From Chromera velia (lineage: Eukaryota; Sar; Chromeraceae): a DNA stretch of 63,355 bases. Location of the stretch: NCBI GenBank assembly GCA_018398765.1, contig JAHBMJ010005295.1:7501-70855 (forward strand). Reading direction: 5' to 3'. Under the pieces are notes generated by a model. The model was not told the DNA's origin and did no database searches. It worked only from the letters and a program-made list of their open reading frames with translations. The position numbers and the translations under genes were made by a program. The stretch's first letter is position 1; every line of letters begins with the position of its first letter. Below are positions 26,435-38,725 of this stretch, piece by piece.

Positions 26435-29400
26435 TCAAATCAACCTTGCTCGATACCCCTGAGCCAGCGGCCGTCCCATCACATTGCCTGTTCTGCCACC
26501 GACAGCCGCAGACCCCACACCTGCCCCCCCCCGCAAAGCCGCTCTCCCCACGACCCGGCCACCCACCGTCCCAACCCCAACCCCCGGGCGTCCCAAGGGA
26601 CTGCCGATCCCTGCCGCACGGGACTTTGGAAGCAGCGAACGAGCATTCGCGGATGTTCCCAGTGTGCGTGCGTTTGAGGATTTCTGGGCTGTGCGTTTCT
26701 TTCCCTTTGTTGGTGAAGCCTTCGAAGGCATTACTTTGTCCTTTGTCAGCTGGTTCGCAGGCCTCATCTGCATTTGCATGTGCAGCTGCGGGTGCGGTAC
26801 GTAGGTTGTCTGTTGCATTGCCTGCTGGGGGGGTCTGTCTGGAGTCAAACCATTCCCAATTGGTGGGCCGCCTTGCACAAATTCTTCCAGTGATTGGACC
26901 TGTGCGGGATGGATGGAGGGCTGCAAGGGAGCGGGTTGGGACTCTTCCAGAATCTCTTCTGCCACTGCCTCCTCCATCTCTTCCACTGGAGGAGAGCTTA
27001 CTGCAGCAGCGGCGTTTGATTTTCTCTTTTGCAGTTCCTGCAGAAGCTCTGGGTTGGGGGTAGTGCCTGCTTGATTGACGATGTCCTGCTGGTGGAAGGT
27101 GTGAGAGACGACCTCAGGAGTCACCCGCAGTCCTGTGCGCGTAGGGACAACGTGATGAGGAATCCGAAGCCCTGCCTCGTGAAGATGGCCTGTCTCTGCT
27201 CTGAGAAGGTCTCTCTGTCTGAAGGGTGATTGAGGACTGAAGGGCTTGGACGATGGGGGAGGGGGGGGGCGTTCGACTTGAGGAGCGTGGAGAATATAGT
27301 GTTGGGGGGGTTGGGGAGGGAGAGCTGCGGATTCGTAGTCGATCATGCGGGGCTCTGGCTCGAACGGCCGTGTGGCCATCATCATGGGTTGCAATTCGGA
27401 GGAGCCAATGTAGTCTCCTAAGAACTGTTGGTGTTCTGTGTGGACGAGAGTTTTCTTTGCCTGCCTTCCCGCAACGTCTGTCTGTTGCTTAATCCTACTG
27501 TCCCCTGCAGTTTTACCCTTCTGTCCAATTCTCACTTTCGTCTGTGTTGTTGCAAGCCTAGAGGCTGGTGAGTTCTTTCCCTTGGCACTCTTGGCAGGGG
27601 AGGCCTTGCTCTTCGGTGAAGCTCTCGCTTTTCCCTTGGCAGAGGCAGGAGAGGGGGGGCGTGAACCCTTTGACTTTGCTGACCCTGGTCTCTTTCCCTT
27701 CAGGCTTCTCGCTGACTTCTGACTCTTTGCCTTCCCACCCTTCTGCTGTTGCTGCTGCTGTCTGACGAGCATGTCATGGTGGAGAGCCTCAGGCTGCTGC
27801 AGCTGAGCGTAGGCCTGGTGATACTGCTCGTACGTTGGTTCCACTGTTCCCAGGGCGATGGTTTGGCCTCCCGGGCCCACTGCCTGCACTACGGTGGGCT
27901 GGAGGGGAGGGGGTGCGACTGCATGATCAGTCGGCACTTCCTCCAGGTGCGTTTGTGCAAATGTTGCTGTCTGGATGTCAGCAGTCATCTGCAGCTCTTG
28001 ACCCTCCTGAAGCCGCACAGCTGGGGCAAACTCATATAGTACCTCCTGGTGCTGTGAGCCTCGTTGCTCTCCTCCCTGTGTCTGCATGGGCTTGTACTGA
28101 GATCCTCGTTGGGCCGGTCCCCCTTGTGATTTGGTTGACTGGCGGGACCTCATGGCCCTCGGGGGGGTGGAGGAGACGGCAGGGTAACCAAGGGAGGGGG
28201 GGGCGGGCATGCCGGAAGGATCACTCGATTCATTAGCAGATACAGCAGAGGGTCTTCCGTTTGTGGGAGAAGGGTGGAAGGTTGAGACTGATGGGAGTGG
28301 AACGCCATCGGGACCCACGGCCTGTTCGTTCGCATGAGGGAATGTTTGGGGAATTGGAGCAGGGCGTCCTCCACCCTGCATTTGCGTTTGCATCGGATGT
28401 GCAATTGTGTGACGTACGCCTTTCTTCATCGCGAGAGGGTCGAGGTCGGTGTTAGCTTCCGTGACCACCTGACTGTGTGTGTGGGAGAGAATCTGAGGTT
28501 GATTCGCCGTGAGAGACTGGAGGGGGGTGGGGGTCGGGGTGCGTGAGTGAATCTCTGTGACCTGAACCCCCACACCCCCGAGCGGATGACCCCCACTGGA
28601 TGAACATACGTGCTGGACACCCCCTTGTTGCTTCTGTGGCATCCCAGCTACTGCCCCTCCTCCCCCTTGCAGCTGCTTCTTGAGCTGCATATTTTGCCTG
28701 TCTAGGGTCTCGAGGATGCGCGACTGTGCGCGCATCATGTCTTTGATTTCCTGCATGGACATGGAATTCACGTCTGCAGACAGACTTTCCGGGGTAATCC
28801 CACTCTCTCGGAGGACGTGTTCCATGGTCGAAGAGATAGACGCCCTACCGTTCGGCAACCCATTGACCAGAAGAGAGGCTCCTGTCTGTGCTGCCTTGGC
28901 GGCTTGCTGTACCCTTGGGTGCTTCAGGGCCGCGTGCTGCAGGGGGGACACAAGAAGAAAATCTTACAAGCCAGTCAGAATCGGAAGGCGAAAGGAGGTG
29001 GGCTTCATGAGGGGCGGGAAAGAGGTGGAAAGGTAGTGAGCAAGTCCGCGCGTGTGTCAGTGGGTGAGTGAATAAGCAAGAAAGGGTAAGCGGGAAAAAA
29101 ACAGGTGAGTACAGGCCCCAAGTGACGCGAAAAAAGGAGAGAGAAGGGATACTCTTTTGTTGTCAAGGAGCCGCCTGTACATGCACAGAAGCGCGACAAA
29201 CAGTGAGTGCACTTCTTTTGAGTTACCTCCCACGCATGTGCTGGACCTCCACGATGCACTCAGCACATCGGCCCGTCCCTCTAAATTCACACACAGTACC
29301 ACTGCATGCATATTCTAATATATAAACAAACTCACCGGATAAGCGTGCCGGTCCGCCGCAATGGGGGACTCCCCCCCCAACTGGTCCTTGTGGAGTCGCC

Positions 29401-30262
29401 CCCGCGTGCTGTGGATTCTGGAGGCCGTCGCACTACTCCGGATGTCTCCGAAATTCCTTTGTGCCCTCTGCTGCTGTGAGCGGATAGGGGAGGGCGTTTT
29501 GGCCATCAGGCGTTCGTGTTTGGGGGACAACTTCTTTCGCCTTTGATGCAGGGAGGTGTAAGTGTAATGAGGCGAGTTGGGGGAGGTCATCCGATTTGGG
29601 TTCGGGTTCGCAAAGGGGCGCGGTGAATCTCGTGGGTGCGAGTGCACTGAGGGGGAATCCCCTCCCCGACCCGAACTGATGGGAGCCGAAAATTGCGAAT
29701 GCGCTGTAGCAAGGTTAGGCAAGTACGGAATAACTGGTGGAGGTTGTTTAGCGGCTCGGGCGAAGTTCATCTGCGCATACAGATGCAGGACAGACACAAG
29801 AGGCACGTAGACGTAGCTTTATTTGGTCATTCGAATCCTTTGTTGAGAGTCTGTGTGACAAACATGCATGCATTATGTGCGTCCATCTTTCCACTCGCCT
29901 CTAAAATGCGACATTGGTTCGAAAAGAGTCCAAGAGAAAAGACAGCAACCGCTTGCTTCTGGAGAAAGAAACGGACTTACCGGACTTGCTGTAGCAGGTT
30001 CTTGGGTGCGGACTACTTCAGGTCTGTTGACTGCTGGAGCTGTTGACGGTTCTGGAGGTGAAGGGGACACCTTGGAGCGTGACTCAGTTCCGATTGTCAA
30101 CTGATTCACGGGGAGTGTGTCGGGCTTGCTCATGATGGTGGACTGTTTAGACACAACGTGACCGTCTGTCCCAACGACAAGGCTTCCGGTCCTCATGTCA
30201 GTTGATTTGGACTTGGCCCTCTTGGACCCAGAAGGAGCGTGCGAGTATTTCGCCGTACTCAT
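26435..30262 (-). CDS. Hypothetical basic, low-complexity protein
   Basis: Three exons in phase 0: 30262-29981, 29770-29336 and 28936-26435 (stop TGA 26437-26435). Donors are gtaagt and gtgagt; acceptors are ATGCGCAG and CTGCAG. Total 1,072 residues. The N-terminal 94 residues are Ser/Thr-rich. Exon 2 contains a basic stretch (HQRRKKLSPKHERLMAK). Exon 3 begins with a short conserved-looking helix pair (ESGITPESLSADVNSMSMQEIKD, then a coiled coil around RILETLDRQNMQLKKQL). The middle holds a histone-H1-like Lys/Ala/Ser/Pro run (about residues 640-720), and the C-terminus is Gly/Val/Arg-rich. No enzyme motif is visible. The H1-like part suggests binding to nucleic acid or microtubules, as inference only. 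A shared upstream element lies at 30471-30568. Confidence 0.6.
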
Positions 30263-30580
30263 CGGTTGAGCGAGTCTCTTCTAGATGTGCTTTCTTCAAG
30301 ATGACATCAATCCAAGAAACACAGAAAGCTGGGTGCTTCTCTTCAACTTCTGCAGACCTGTGCGGCAACGTACTACTTGGAAGTCTCGAACCAAGGCTAT
30401 ATATATCTGATAGCCGGGAGAGGTCGGACATATACACAGTTCATGCAAGCAAGAGGTCAGACTTCGATCATGCATGCATGCATGGAAACATATAGTACGC
30501 GCACGTGCATGCATGCGCATGCACAAAAATATTTTTTTAATATACTCAAGTTCGCGCGCCTTGCGCGCAAAAATAAGTCT
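30263..30580 (-). promoter_or_regulatory. Upstream region of gene 26435-30262 with TGCATGCA cluster, T-run and GCGCGC palindrome
   Basis: TGCATGCA at 30471-30478, 30475-30482 and 30506-30513; a T-run at about 30532-30538; the near-palindrome GTTCGCGCGCCTTGCGCGC at 30550-30568, which starts 288 bases upstream of ATG 30262. A TATATATA string lies at about 30397-30404. The same elements in the same order are found upstream of the gene that starts at 1768. Confidence 0.45.
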
Positions 30581-30769
30581 GCAAGAATATATGCAGCGTG
30601 GATCGGCTCGGTATCATGCAGTCACTCAGAAATTTCGGCTAAAAGGGCAACTTTTCTTGAAAAACTCATATGCAACAGGGGTGGGGATAACGGAAAATTC
30701 CGAATAAATTTGAAGAAAACAGAAAACCATCTTCTAACATTAAAGTCAAGGTATGCACTGACATAGTTG

Positions 30770-31500
30770 CACAAGTACACTGTACTACACTGTACTACAC
30801 TGTACTGTACTGTACTACTGTACTATGATATCTACACTGTACTGTACTACTGTACTAGACCTTAAAAAAAAATTTCTTCTAGGAGGTTAGCGTGTGTGGT
30901 GACCAGTAACTCCTGGTGCGGCTGGGTGAGACGGTTTCCCTTCTCAGAGTAAACCTGCATAGTTGTAGAAAGAGAACCCCCGCTCCGAAACCCCCGCTGC
31001 GTTAGCGGCCTGAAAGACCTCCATGGCGAGCAGGATTGCCAAAAAATATTATATTACGGTGTATTACAGTGTATTCCATTATTTTGTAGCCAAGAGCAAA
31101 CTACGTTGTATTTTGCGACGTTTCAGTAATGTAGTTTGAAAATGACCGTACGCCAGTTTTTATAACATAATACTACCCTAGACGACAAAATTATTAAATA
31201 AACTTCAAGTGATAAAAAAAAATCAAAGAGATAAAGCAAAGAAGGAAACAATACTTTTAATTAAATTGTTTTTAAAATGGTTTTATTTTGTTATTGTGTT
31301 AATTATTCATCTTCTAACTAACTAATCGAGTAACTAACTAACTAACCCATATCAAAAAAATAAATCACTAGTTGAGTTATGAAAGTGATTGGCAATGCCT
31401 TGAAATGCTTCGCGAGCAATCTCGAACGTCACTGCACATAGTTGTACTAGTACAGTACAGTGTAGAAGCAAAACTAGTACAGTACAGTACAGTATAGTTC
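30770..31500. repeat. Two GTAC-rich tracts about 600 bp apart
   Basis: 30770-30855 is built of ACTGTACT/ACACTGTACT units, and 31440-31500 of AGTACAGT units. Each is preceded by ACATAGTTG. They may be the ends of a small non-autonomous element, but no target-site duplication was confirmed. Confidence 0.35.
31174..31202. repeat. 29-base dispersed direct repeat, copy 1
   Basis: It begins TACCCTAG and ends AATAAA. It differs from the copy at 32291-32319 at two positions only, both A/G changes. Confidence 0.8.
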
Positions 31501-32290
31501 GAGCAGCCCGCCCCGCCCTGCCTCACTAAGTTGGGCGGGCCACCGCCGCTTGTTCCACTACCTTTTTATAAGCTAAGTTAAGCTTTTAAGCTAAGTTTTA
31601 GCATGTTTAGCATTTTTATAAGCTAAGTTTTAATAACTTTTTACTAGTGTTTTAGTAAGTTTTTATTATGTTTTTATAGTAATGTAAGATAGTAAATAGT
31701 TAAAGTTTCTATTCTAAAACATAAATTAGAGAAAAAGATGGCTTCAAGTAAAGCCTCTCAACATCCTGCAACCACGAGAATACAAGGTTTCTGTTCTACT
31801 CCTTGGGTCCTTAGACGAGGTTTTACATGTTGAAGTCGAGGGGCAGAGGAAATCCAGGGCAACGATGTCCTTGTAGATGATGTAATACAATGTTTAGTCA
31901 TCATTGTAGAACATATATATATTAGGTCATCGTTGACCTGCTTACACTTTCTTTTTAAGTCAATCATAAATTGAAGCGTATAATTGCATGATGGTTAGCC
32001 TGCAGACGGTCACCTTTAAGCTGCCTGAGGTCTGTTTGTATACGGGTCCCTAGCCCCGTTTAACTTACCGTACTATTGAATAATAGGGTCTGAGAATGAT
32101 CTCCCTGGTTTCAAGTGAAAGCAAGACTAAACTAGTATAGTTATAGTACAGTTAAACTACAAAATACTTATGTAGATACTTATATATTTCTAACTTACCA
32201 TCTTAAAGAAATGGGCAGGCGGGCGTGGCGCAGGGAGGGGAAAGAAAAAGGGGGAAAGTTTGCCCACAAATGGTGGCAAAGGCCCCATGC

Positions 32291-32319
32291 TACCCTAGGC
32301 GACAAAATTATTGAATAAA
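32291..32319. repeat. 29-base dispersed direct repeat, copy 2
   Basis: Second copy of the repeat at 31174-31202, in the same orientation and about 1.1 kb apart. Confidence 0.8.
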
Positions 32320-32587
32320 ATTTTTGAGTTTGGCGAAATTTCATTTTTGGGGACGATATTGGATCAAGCTCCCTTCTTTGAAAGTTTTAGAGCCAGTGTA
32401 GTTGCTAGTATGATACTAGGGCTGTATTGGCTCATCTTTGCCTATATAACTACTATTGAAACCAAGACACCCAATTTGAGACCCCTAGGGTTGTTCGCGG
32501 TGTATAAAAAACATATTTTCATAAGATTAATAGCAAATAGATATAGAATAGCCTCTAACCCCAGTTGGAGCGGTAAACTCCGGGGCG

Positions 32588-32701
32588 GGCCCGGGCGGCG
32601 CTATAATTTTGATTTGTAGTTCAGTGATTTCATTTTAGAAGTTCACAGGCCCGGGCACTATAATTTTGATTCGTAGTTCAGTGATTTCATTCTAGAAGCT
32701 C
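32588..32701. repeat. Two-unit tandem repeat of about 55-60 bp
   Basis: Both units start GCCCGGGC and contain CTATAATTTTGATT and AGTTCAGTGATTTCATT. The second unit lacks a few bases after the GC core. Confidence 0.85.
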
Positions 32702-34303
32702 AATCTTCAATCGTAGCTCTAATATAGTAACACTATAGTTCTTCATAAGTCTACTCCTAGTCTGGGTCTGTACGATCTCTTCGTACTGAGCCTGAGCGTT
32801 GGACCTAGGTGTTTGTCATAGTTTATGCCATGTTTGTGCCGCAGCTACATGGAAGCCCATTTCATCTAACATTTCATATTGACTGATTGACTGACTGACT
32901 GACTGACAGATTGCAATATACTTTTGTTTAATGATATTGATACACATAAATATATATATAAATATGTTTGTGCACATTTATATGCAAAGCCTGTAACAAA
33001 GGTGAGATTTGGAATTTTGGTGTATTTTCAGAGAACGCCTTGAGTCGGCCCTTGACTCAAAGTAAATCCAAGGCCCTGAGAAGTACCGATCAGAAATTTG
33101 AATATAAAAAACTTGGTGCACCTCATTTTTAAGTTTTTATTTTTTTTTTTTTTTGCACAAAAATCTTATTTTGATTTTTAAATTAGATTTTAAATTACAG
33201 TTACTAGCAAATATACACGAGCACAGTCGGAGCACTTGATTATTTTTTTTTCAAGTTTTACATCTAGTTTTACATTATTGATCATTATTTGATAATTCTA
33301 ATTAATTTGAATGATAATCATTACTTTAAAAGCTGCTTGAGGATGTCTTTCAACTTTGATGAGTGGATTCACTGGATGCAGACTCGGCTTATAGTTGGTT
33401 AGAGATTCGGAGGTTTAAAAAAACTTTACTGAAAACTCAAAAATATAACGTATAACTTTGAATGACAGTGTCTAAAGTAATACTAGGAGTAATATGCGCT
33501 TGTAGTATCAATAAATCGTAGGTTGGTAAACTTAACCTGTTACTCAAGTCGCAAAGCTGATTTATTTCAGGTATTAACAGTCTTCCAGACCTAGCTTCCA
33601 GACCGTATATATATAAAATAACAAAACCACTAGCAAAACCAGCTCCTACTAGTAATGAATATTATACGGATAAAATCGGATAAAGTTTGATGCCATGCAG
33701 GCAAGCTTCTGAAGTAATGAAGTTCAAAAGACAAACAAGTAATAGTCATTATCTGGCAGATCAGTGACACTGCATTGACTACAGAAAGAGTCTGACATCG
33801 AGTGTACGTACCTTCAAGTTGATGAAGGACTCGATCGCGCCTAAGTCGACATCGATCCTTTCTTTTGATTAAACAGCCGTACAGCAGTGAATCATTACCG
33901 CACTTTTTCGAACGCTTCCCATTGCATACGAAGGTAGTCACTCCAAGTCATGCATGCATAGAAGAAAGGACACAACAAAATTCTCCTACAAGTCCCTGCA
34001 GTGACATGCAAATGAAGGCGGAAACGGAAATTTACTTAGAAACACTCGGACGAGCAGATGAAAATGTGTGCATGTGCGGAACAGATTCGATCATGCAATT
34101 CGTGTACAGAAGGATAATTCAACCCCGACCCGCTCTCCCCCATGCAGCCCTCATTTGTCCCCCCCCCGACGTGGTCACTGTTTGCTTCCCGTCATCGGCA
34201 ATTCTTTCCATTTCTTCCACGCAATTTAAATGATCTATACAGGTGGGCGGTTGAATTCTTTGCTCCATCTCCGTCCCCTCTTCGACACATTGCAAGAGCA
34301 CCT

Positions 34304-34332
34304 TCCCCCCCCCCCCCCCNNNNNNNCCCCCC
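34304..34332. other. C-run with a 7-N gap
   Basis: A homopolymeric C tract is interrupted by N at 34320-34326, so its length is uncertain. Confidence 0.9.
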
Positions 34333-34993
34333 GAGATCTCTCCTCTGCCCCCGCTCTTCTTTCTGAGTCAGTAGGCCACACGCCAAGAAGAAAGAATGGC
34401 ATGCACGGACGGTGATAGGGATGGATTGTTTTTCCTTCTCTTGTCCAGGCTGTGTGGGCGGGGAGAGATCGGAAGGGAGTCTGTCTGCGTGGGAAAAGGG
34501 AATTAAATCAGTCGCCTGAGGGTGCCTTCTTCTTGCCGCGAATGAAGGAAATTGGACGAGCGACTGGACGACGCGATTTGGAGAAGGGGGGGAAGCGAAG
34601 GAAACGCGGGGAGGGAATCCATTTGGCTCTGCGCGGGCTGGGGGGGGGAGGGGTTGGGACGTATGGACGTTGGAAGGAGGGGGTGCATGAAAGGACATTG
34701 CAAGTTTTCAGAGATGGGGATGATGTCAAACGTTTTCAAGCAATGATTTTTGGTGCCTGAAGGAAGGGAGGGAGGAAGGGGAATACCATGACGGTGACAT
34801 TGACTGCCTTTCCTTTTGGTTGACTTGTCGAGACTGAAAGAAACACGGAGTGGAGTTGACCCTCTTGTGTCGAGTTGAAATGGAGGTAAAGAGGCAGAGA
34901 TCGGAAGGAATTAGAGAGGAAGGAGAGGCGTAGAAAAATCTGTGCAGCAAAAGAGTAGAACAGTCTATGAAGAGTAACTCAAGCCATGCAGTC

Positions 34994-36271
34994 TCAACTA
35001 GATGCTTGGGGTGTCTCTTCTTTCTCTGTTCCGTCTGCCTTGTTGTTCTCAGGCTCTGTTTTCTCTTTCTTCTCTTTCTCCTTCTCTGTTTTGGCTGCTG
35101 CTGCACTGTCTTGTGAGGTCTCTTTCTCTTCTTTTGATTCCGGCGGGGGGCTGCTCTCTCTGTTCTCCTTTGGTTCTGCCTTTTTCTCCTTTTCTGCCTC
35201 TCTCGTTGCGCTGCTTCCTTCCGCTGGCTCTTCTTCTAGCTTCTTCACCGTCTCTGTCGACGCTTTCGGCTTCTCGTCGCTCTCTTCCCCCTTCTTTTCT
35301 TTGTCTGCAACTTCCCCCTCCTGCTTTGGCTGCGCTACCTGACTTCCCTTCTCAGGAGCCCCCACAGGCACCTCTTTCTCTTTCTCTTCTTCTTCGTCTG
35401 CGCCATTCTGTGCATCCGCAAGCGCTGCTGCTACCGTCTCTGCGTCCATGGAGAGGTCTTCACAGACCCAGAGAGTGTCGAAGAAAGCGACAAAATCATC
35501 CCATGGCATGAGGAAAAAAGTCAATCCTCTCAAGTCTACACCCTTCCTCTGAAACCCCCCGACCTGGAGCACTTTCTTCACCTCTGGATGCTTCGACCAG
35601 CCCTCCCAGTTGTGACTGAATTTTCCTTTCCAGTGGGTCCACGCGCGGGGGTCATCGAGAGTGATTGTGGGACATCTCAGTCGTACGACCCGACCAATGG
35701 GAGGGTCAAGTTCAGTGATCTCAATCAGATTGTAGACAACTCCAGAGACCAGACCCATCTCTGCGTATGCCCCCGCACGGCTAGGTCGGCAGATGGCTGC
35801 AGAGATCATTTGCCGCCTTGCGGACGCAGAACGCAGCACGGAGAACAGAGAGGTCTCCTTCCACGGGAGCATCAACGACACCACAGGGGGTCGATCAGGG
35901 GGCACTACTGTGCAGATCGGTCTGAGGGTGTGTGTGCCGTACCGCGCCCTGAGTTGGGGTGGGGACATCGGCACATCAGAGTAGAGCCGTCGAGTGAGAA
36001 AGAATCCCGCAAGGACCTCCCTGCCCCTAGGGGGGCCTGCTGGTGGTGCTGGAGGCCCGGCGGTGGCGTCTCTGAGTCTGTGGGGTCTACTCATGAGTGC
36101 CTCCCAGTCCTCTCCAGGGGTCATTTGGGTGAGGTCAACTGTGTGCTCGTTGAACACATTTTCGGCCTCGTCCTGAAGGAAAGAAGGAAGGAGGGAGGGA
36201 AGGAGAGAAGGCAGGAGGGCAGGAAGGCAGTGAGTTGGTGAGTGAATCCATTCGCCAGTCAGGAGGTCTAC

Positions 36272-36316
<45 letters not shown>

Positions 36317-36354
36317 CGTGTGTGTGTGTATGTGTGTGTGTGTGCATGTGTGTC

Positions 36355-36388
<34 letters not shown>

Positions 36389-38725
36389 ATCCGTCTGTGC
36401 ACATTTGATCCTGAATCAGGCAGTCACCCAGCCATTCAAGAATTGATATTCGTCCATCTCCTCATCTGCCAGAGAGCCAAAAGGAGCTAGGAGGTTCACA
36501 AGGAAATAAATCGCGGTAAACAGCTAACAACAACGCCGTTTTTGATGAGCCCGCATGCAGCACAGATGAAAACCGACTGTGAAAGAACGAACGACGGGAG
36601 CGAAGCCATACGTCTGTCCATTTCATTCTCTTCACCTTTTAGGTCTGCGTATGCATGCATACTGATATGCAGTCACGCTCACCAAACGGGCATTCTCACA
36701 CTGCAAATTTCATGGTAGTTTTTGTAGAAAAAGAGAACACCTGTCTGACCGACCGACCTACCTTCTGCAGCACTTTGTATGTCGTCATCCCTGTGAGCAT
36801 AGAGCAACCGATGGCGACGTTAAGGGCAAAGTTCGTGCCCCCAAAGTCTTTGCGCAACGCGGCGTAGCTACCTAGGAGCTTTGCTACTCCCTTTTCGACC
36901 ACACACGCCCACGCACCCGGATTTTGCACTCTCTCCCTGTCTCTCCATGTGCCTGTTCCAAACTTCAGGGGGTTGGGGTGCACAAACAGTGGGTCTACTG
37001 TCTTGAATGCGCTGTGCCACCATTTGAGGGGATGGCACGGGAGGAAGTTGTCCAACTCCAAGTCCCTCCATTCTCTGGTGGTTGGGTGGCACAGTCGGAC
37101 TTTGAGAATGTCCTTTTGACTTCCTTCAGGCAGGCATCTCTGCATCAGAACCGGATTCTCAGAAACCGCCGTCAGTGCCCCCGTCAACCACGCCCCCCCT
37201 TCTCCGCTCCTTTGACAAACCTCCCACGGACCTGGATCATCATGTCTGACCGGTAAGTTGACTCGGAACCAGTCGGTTGTCTGGATCTCATCCAGGAACC
37301 CTAGGGATACTCGGTTGGGAGGAAAGTCAGGGTCTACCCACTCACCGTCAGTTGCGAATCCTGCGTCTGCCCCCGTGACCCTAGAGCAAAATCGCATGGA
37401 GCTCTTGCACCCAACGCATGAATGCGTGAGGGGGTCGAAAGTCTCGATTTTCAATTTAGAGGGCGAATCTCCCTCCGTGACCTTCCCCCCTGTGTGCACC
37501 AACAGCTTCCAGTCCGTTCGAGAGGAAGCCCACGGATCTCCCTTTTTCAATCGGAGCAGTGCTTTGCTTTCCTTTCCGTTCTGCGTCTCTGTGATCACTT
37601 CCCATGTGGCTGAACTCGAATTCTTTGTCAAGAGAAGACGGCGGCTTCTCTCGTCGTCCTTCCGATAGACTGGATTTCCTTCCCTCCCCTTTCTCTCACG
37701 CACCCACCCCCCATTCAAATCAGTCAGGAAGACCCCTTCGAGACCCGAAAAGAGGATGCGGTCCGGGAAGGACCCTCCCGCCCCTCCTGCTTTTTTGACT
37801 CCCGGTGGCTTCTTTGACTTCTCCCCGCTTGTCACTGTGACCCCCTCCAACTTCTTCCCTGTTTCCTTCCCAATCCATTTTTCAGAGGACGAAATCTCGC
37901 AGGGATGCCTTGCTTCTGAGGTGCAAACGGCCCAGCTGGAGGGCAAGAAGGGGCCCTCGGAAAGTCGCCACGCCCCCTTTTTCCAGACAAGGTAGACAGT
38001 CTGGGTGGCCCGTGTTCCCGAGCTGTCACGGGTTTTCTTCTTGAAGAATTTATGCTCATTCACCAACCCCCTGCCCTCCTCAAATTCTCCGTTGAGAACC
38101 GAAAGCTTTCCCGTGAACCCAGACAACACCACCACCTCTAGCGGACGCACGGGGGGGAGGGGGGCCGGCTTTGCATCGTAGTTCGGTTCATCCTGCAACA
38201 CCGACACCACTACTTTGGGCTGTGATTTCGGCGTGGAACGCGCCCCTTCGACAGACACCAACGAAACCCAACCTCCAGAAGGAACCTGAAGCAAGGAACA
38301 GCACAAAAGGGGATACAAATCTATGTGTTGCATGTCGACCAAAACCACCATCCACTTGCATCTGTTGCTTAAGTTCTCTTCAAACAGAACAGACGTACCA
38401 AGTGAGGTTCGGATGCCTCGATCAGCGCCGCCGCCCTGGTCTCAATTCCCCAGTCTTCGTCGTCTGCACAAAACAGAAGTCTACCATATAGTCATAGGGG
38501 ATCGCACGGAATATGTATATCGATATACTCTGAAGAGCGGCGCCTGACCTACCTACCGTATTCATTGAACACCCAGCTTCTAGATGAAGATCTGATCAGA
38601 TGAAATTCGCAGTCTTGCTTTCGGTAGGAGGAGTGTCCGTTGACTGTGCGCCACACCTGAATCCACGTGCCATTGAGGAATTTAGACTCTCCCTCAAAGC
38701 CCTTCACATGCAGAATGGCTGGCAT
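34994..38725 (-). CDS. Pseudo-calpain: calpain-fold (C2) protein with all catalytic residues replaced
   Basis: Exons: 38725-38557, 38463-38399, 38285-36762 and 36172-34994 (stop TGA); 978 residues. Residues 1-56, about 127-200 and about 245-340 hold copies of a module with GF.G....LNG.W, a YRK or KKK patch and a late Trp, whose family I cannot name. From about residue 380 the calpain protease core is clear: WVDPDFPPN, W.VCQ, ENPVLM, LPCHPLKWW, VVEKGVAKLLGSYAAL, GLVSG..YNLIEI, RVVRLR, W.HWKGKFSHNWEGW and a PWDDFVAFFDTLWVC end. In active calpains the core has GDCW, GHAY and NPW. Here those sites read GAW (Ala443), GVVY (Val731) and CPT (Cys753). The reading frame is intact, so this looks like a retained non-enzymatic protein. 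It has a Pro/Arg insertion between the Cys and His subdomains and a Lys/Glu-rich tail (about 830-978). A head-to-head neighbour encodes active cathepsin L. Confidence 0.9.
36273..36388. repeat. (TG)n microsatellite in the last intron of the pseudo-calpain gene
   Basis: TG-rich on the plus strand, so CA on the sense strand. This is opposite to most intronic dinucleotide tracts in this window. Confidence 0.95.

Larger units (their letters stand above)
30581..34993. other. AT-rich intergenic block with several repeat families
   Basis: No gene is supported. The block holds GTAC-rich tracts (30770-30855 and 31440-31500), a pair of 29-base near-identical direct repeats (31174-31202 and 32291-32319), a two-unit tandem repeat (32588-32701) and GC islands with GGGCGGGCC in AT-rich surroundings (31501-31550, 32581-32600). 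The only long frame (32311-32619, plus) is hydrophobic and AT-rich with no recognised family. 34130-34750 is GC-richer, holds a 7-N gap at 34320-34326 inside a C-run, and has open minus frames that are merely Pro/Ser-rich. The look is that of decayed mobile-element DNA. Confidence 0.5.

Noticed and set aside
29910-29930. GGTTCGAAAAGAGTCC, similar to a tRNA T-loop
   Set aside because: No matching A box, anticodon stem or acceptor stem could be built around it.
32311-32619. Plus-strand hydrophobic frame of 102 codons
   Set aside because: Sits in AT-rich repeat DNA, overlaps the 29-base repeat and the tandem repeat, and has no recognisable family.
34192-34698. Minus-strand Pro/Ser-rich frame crossing the 7-N gap
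   Set aside because: Low complexity, no splice partner and no motif; other frames are open too.
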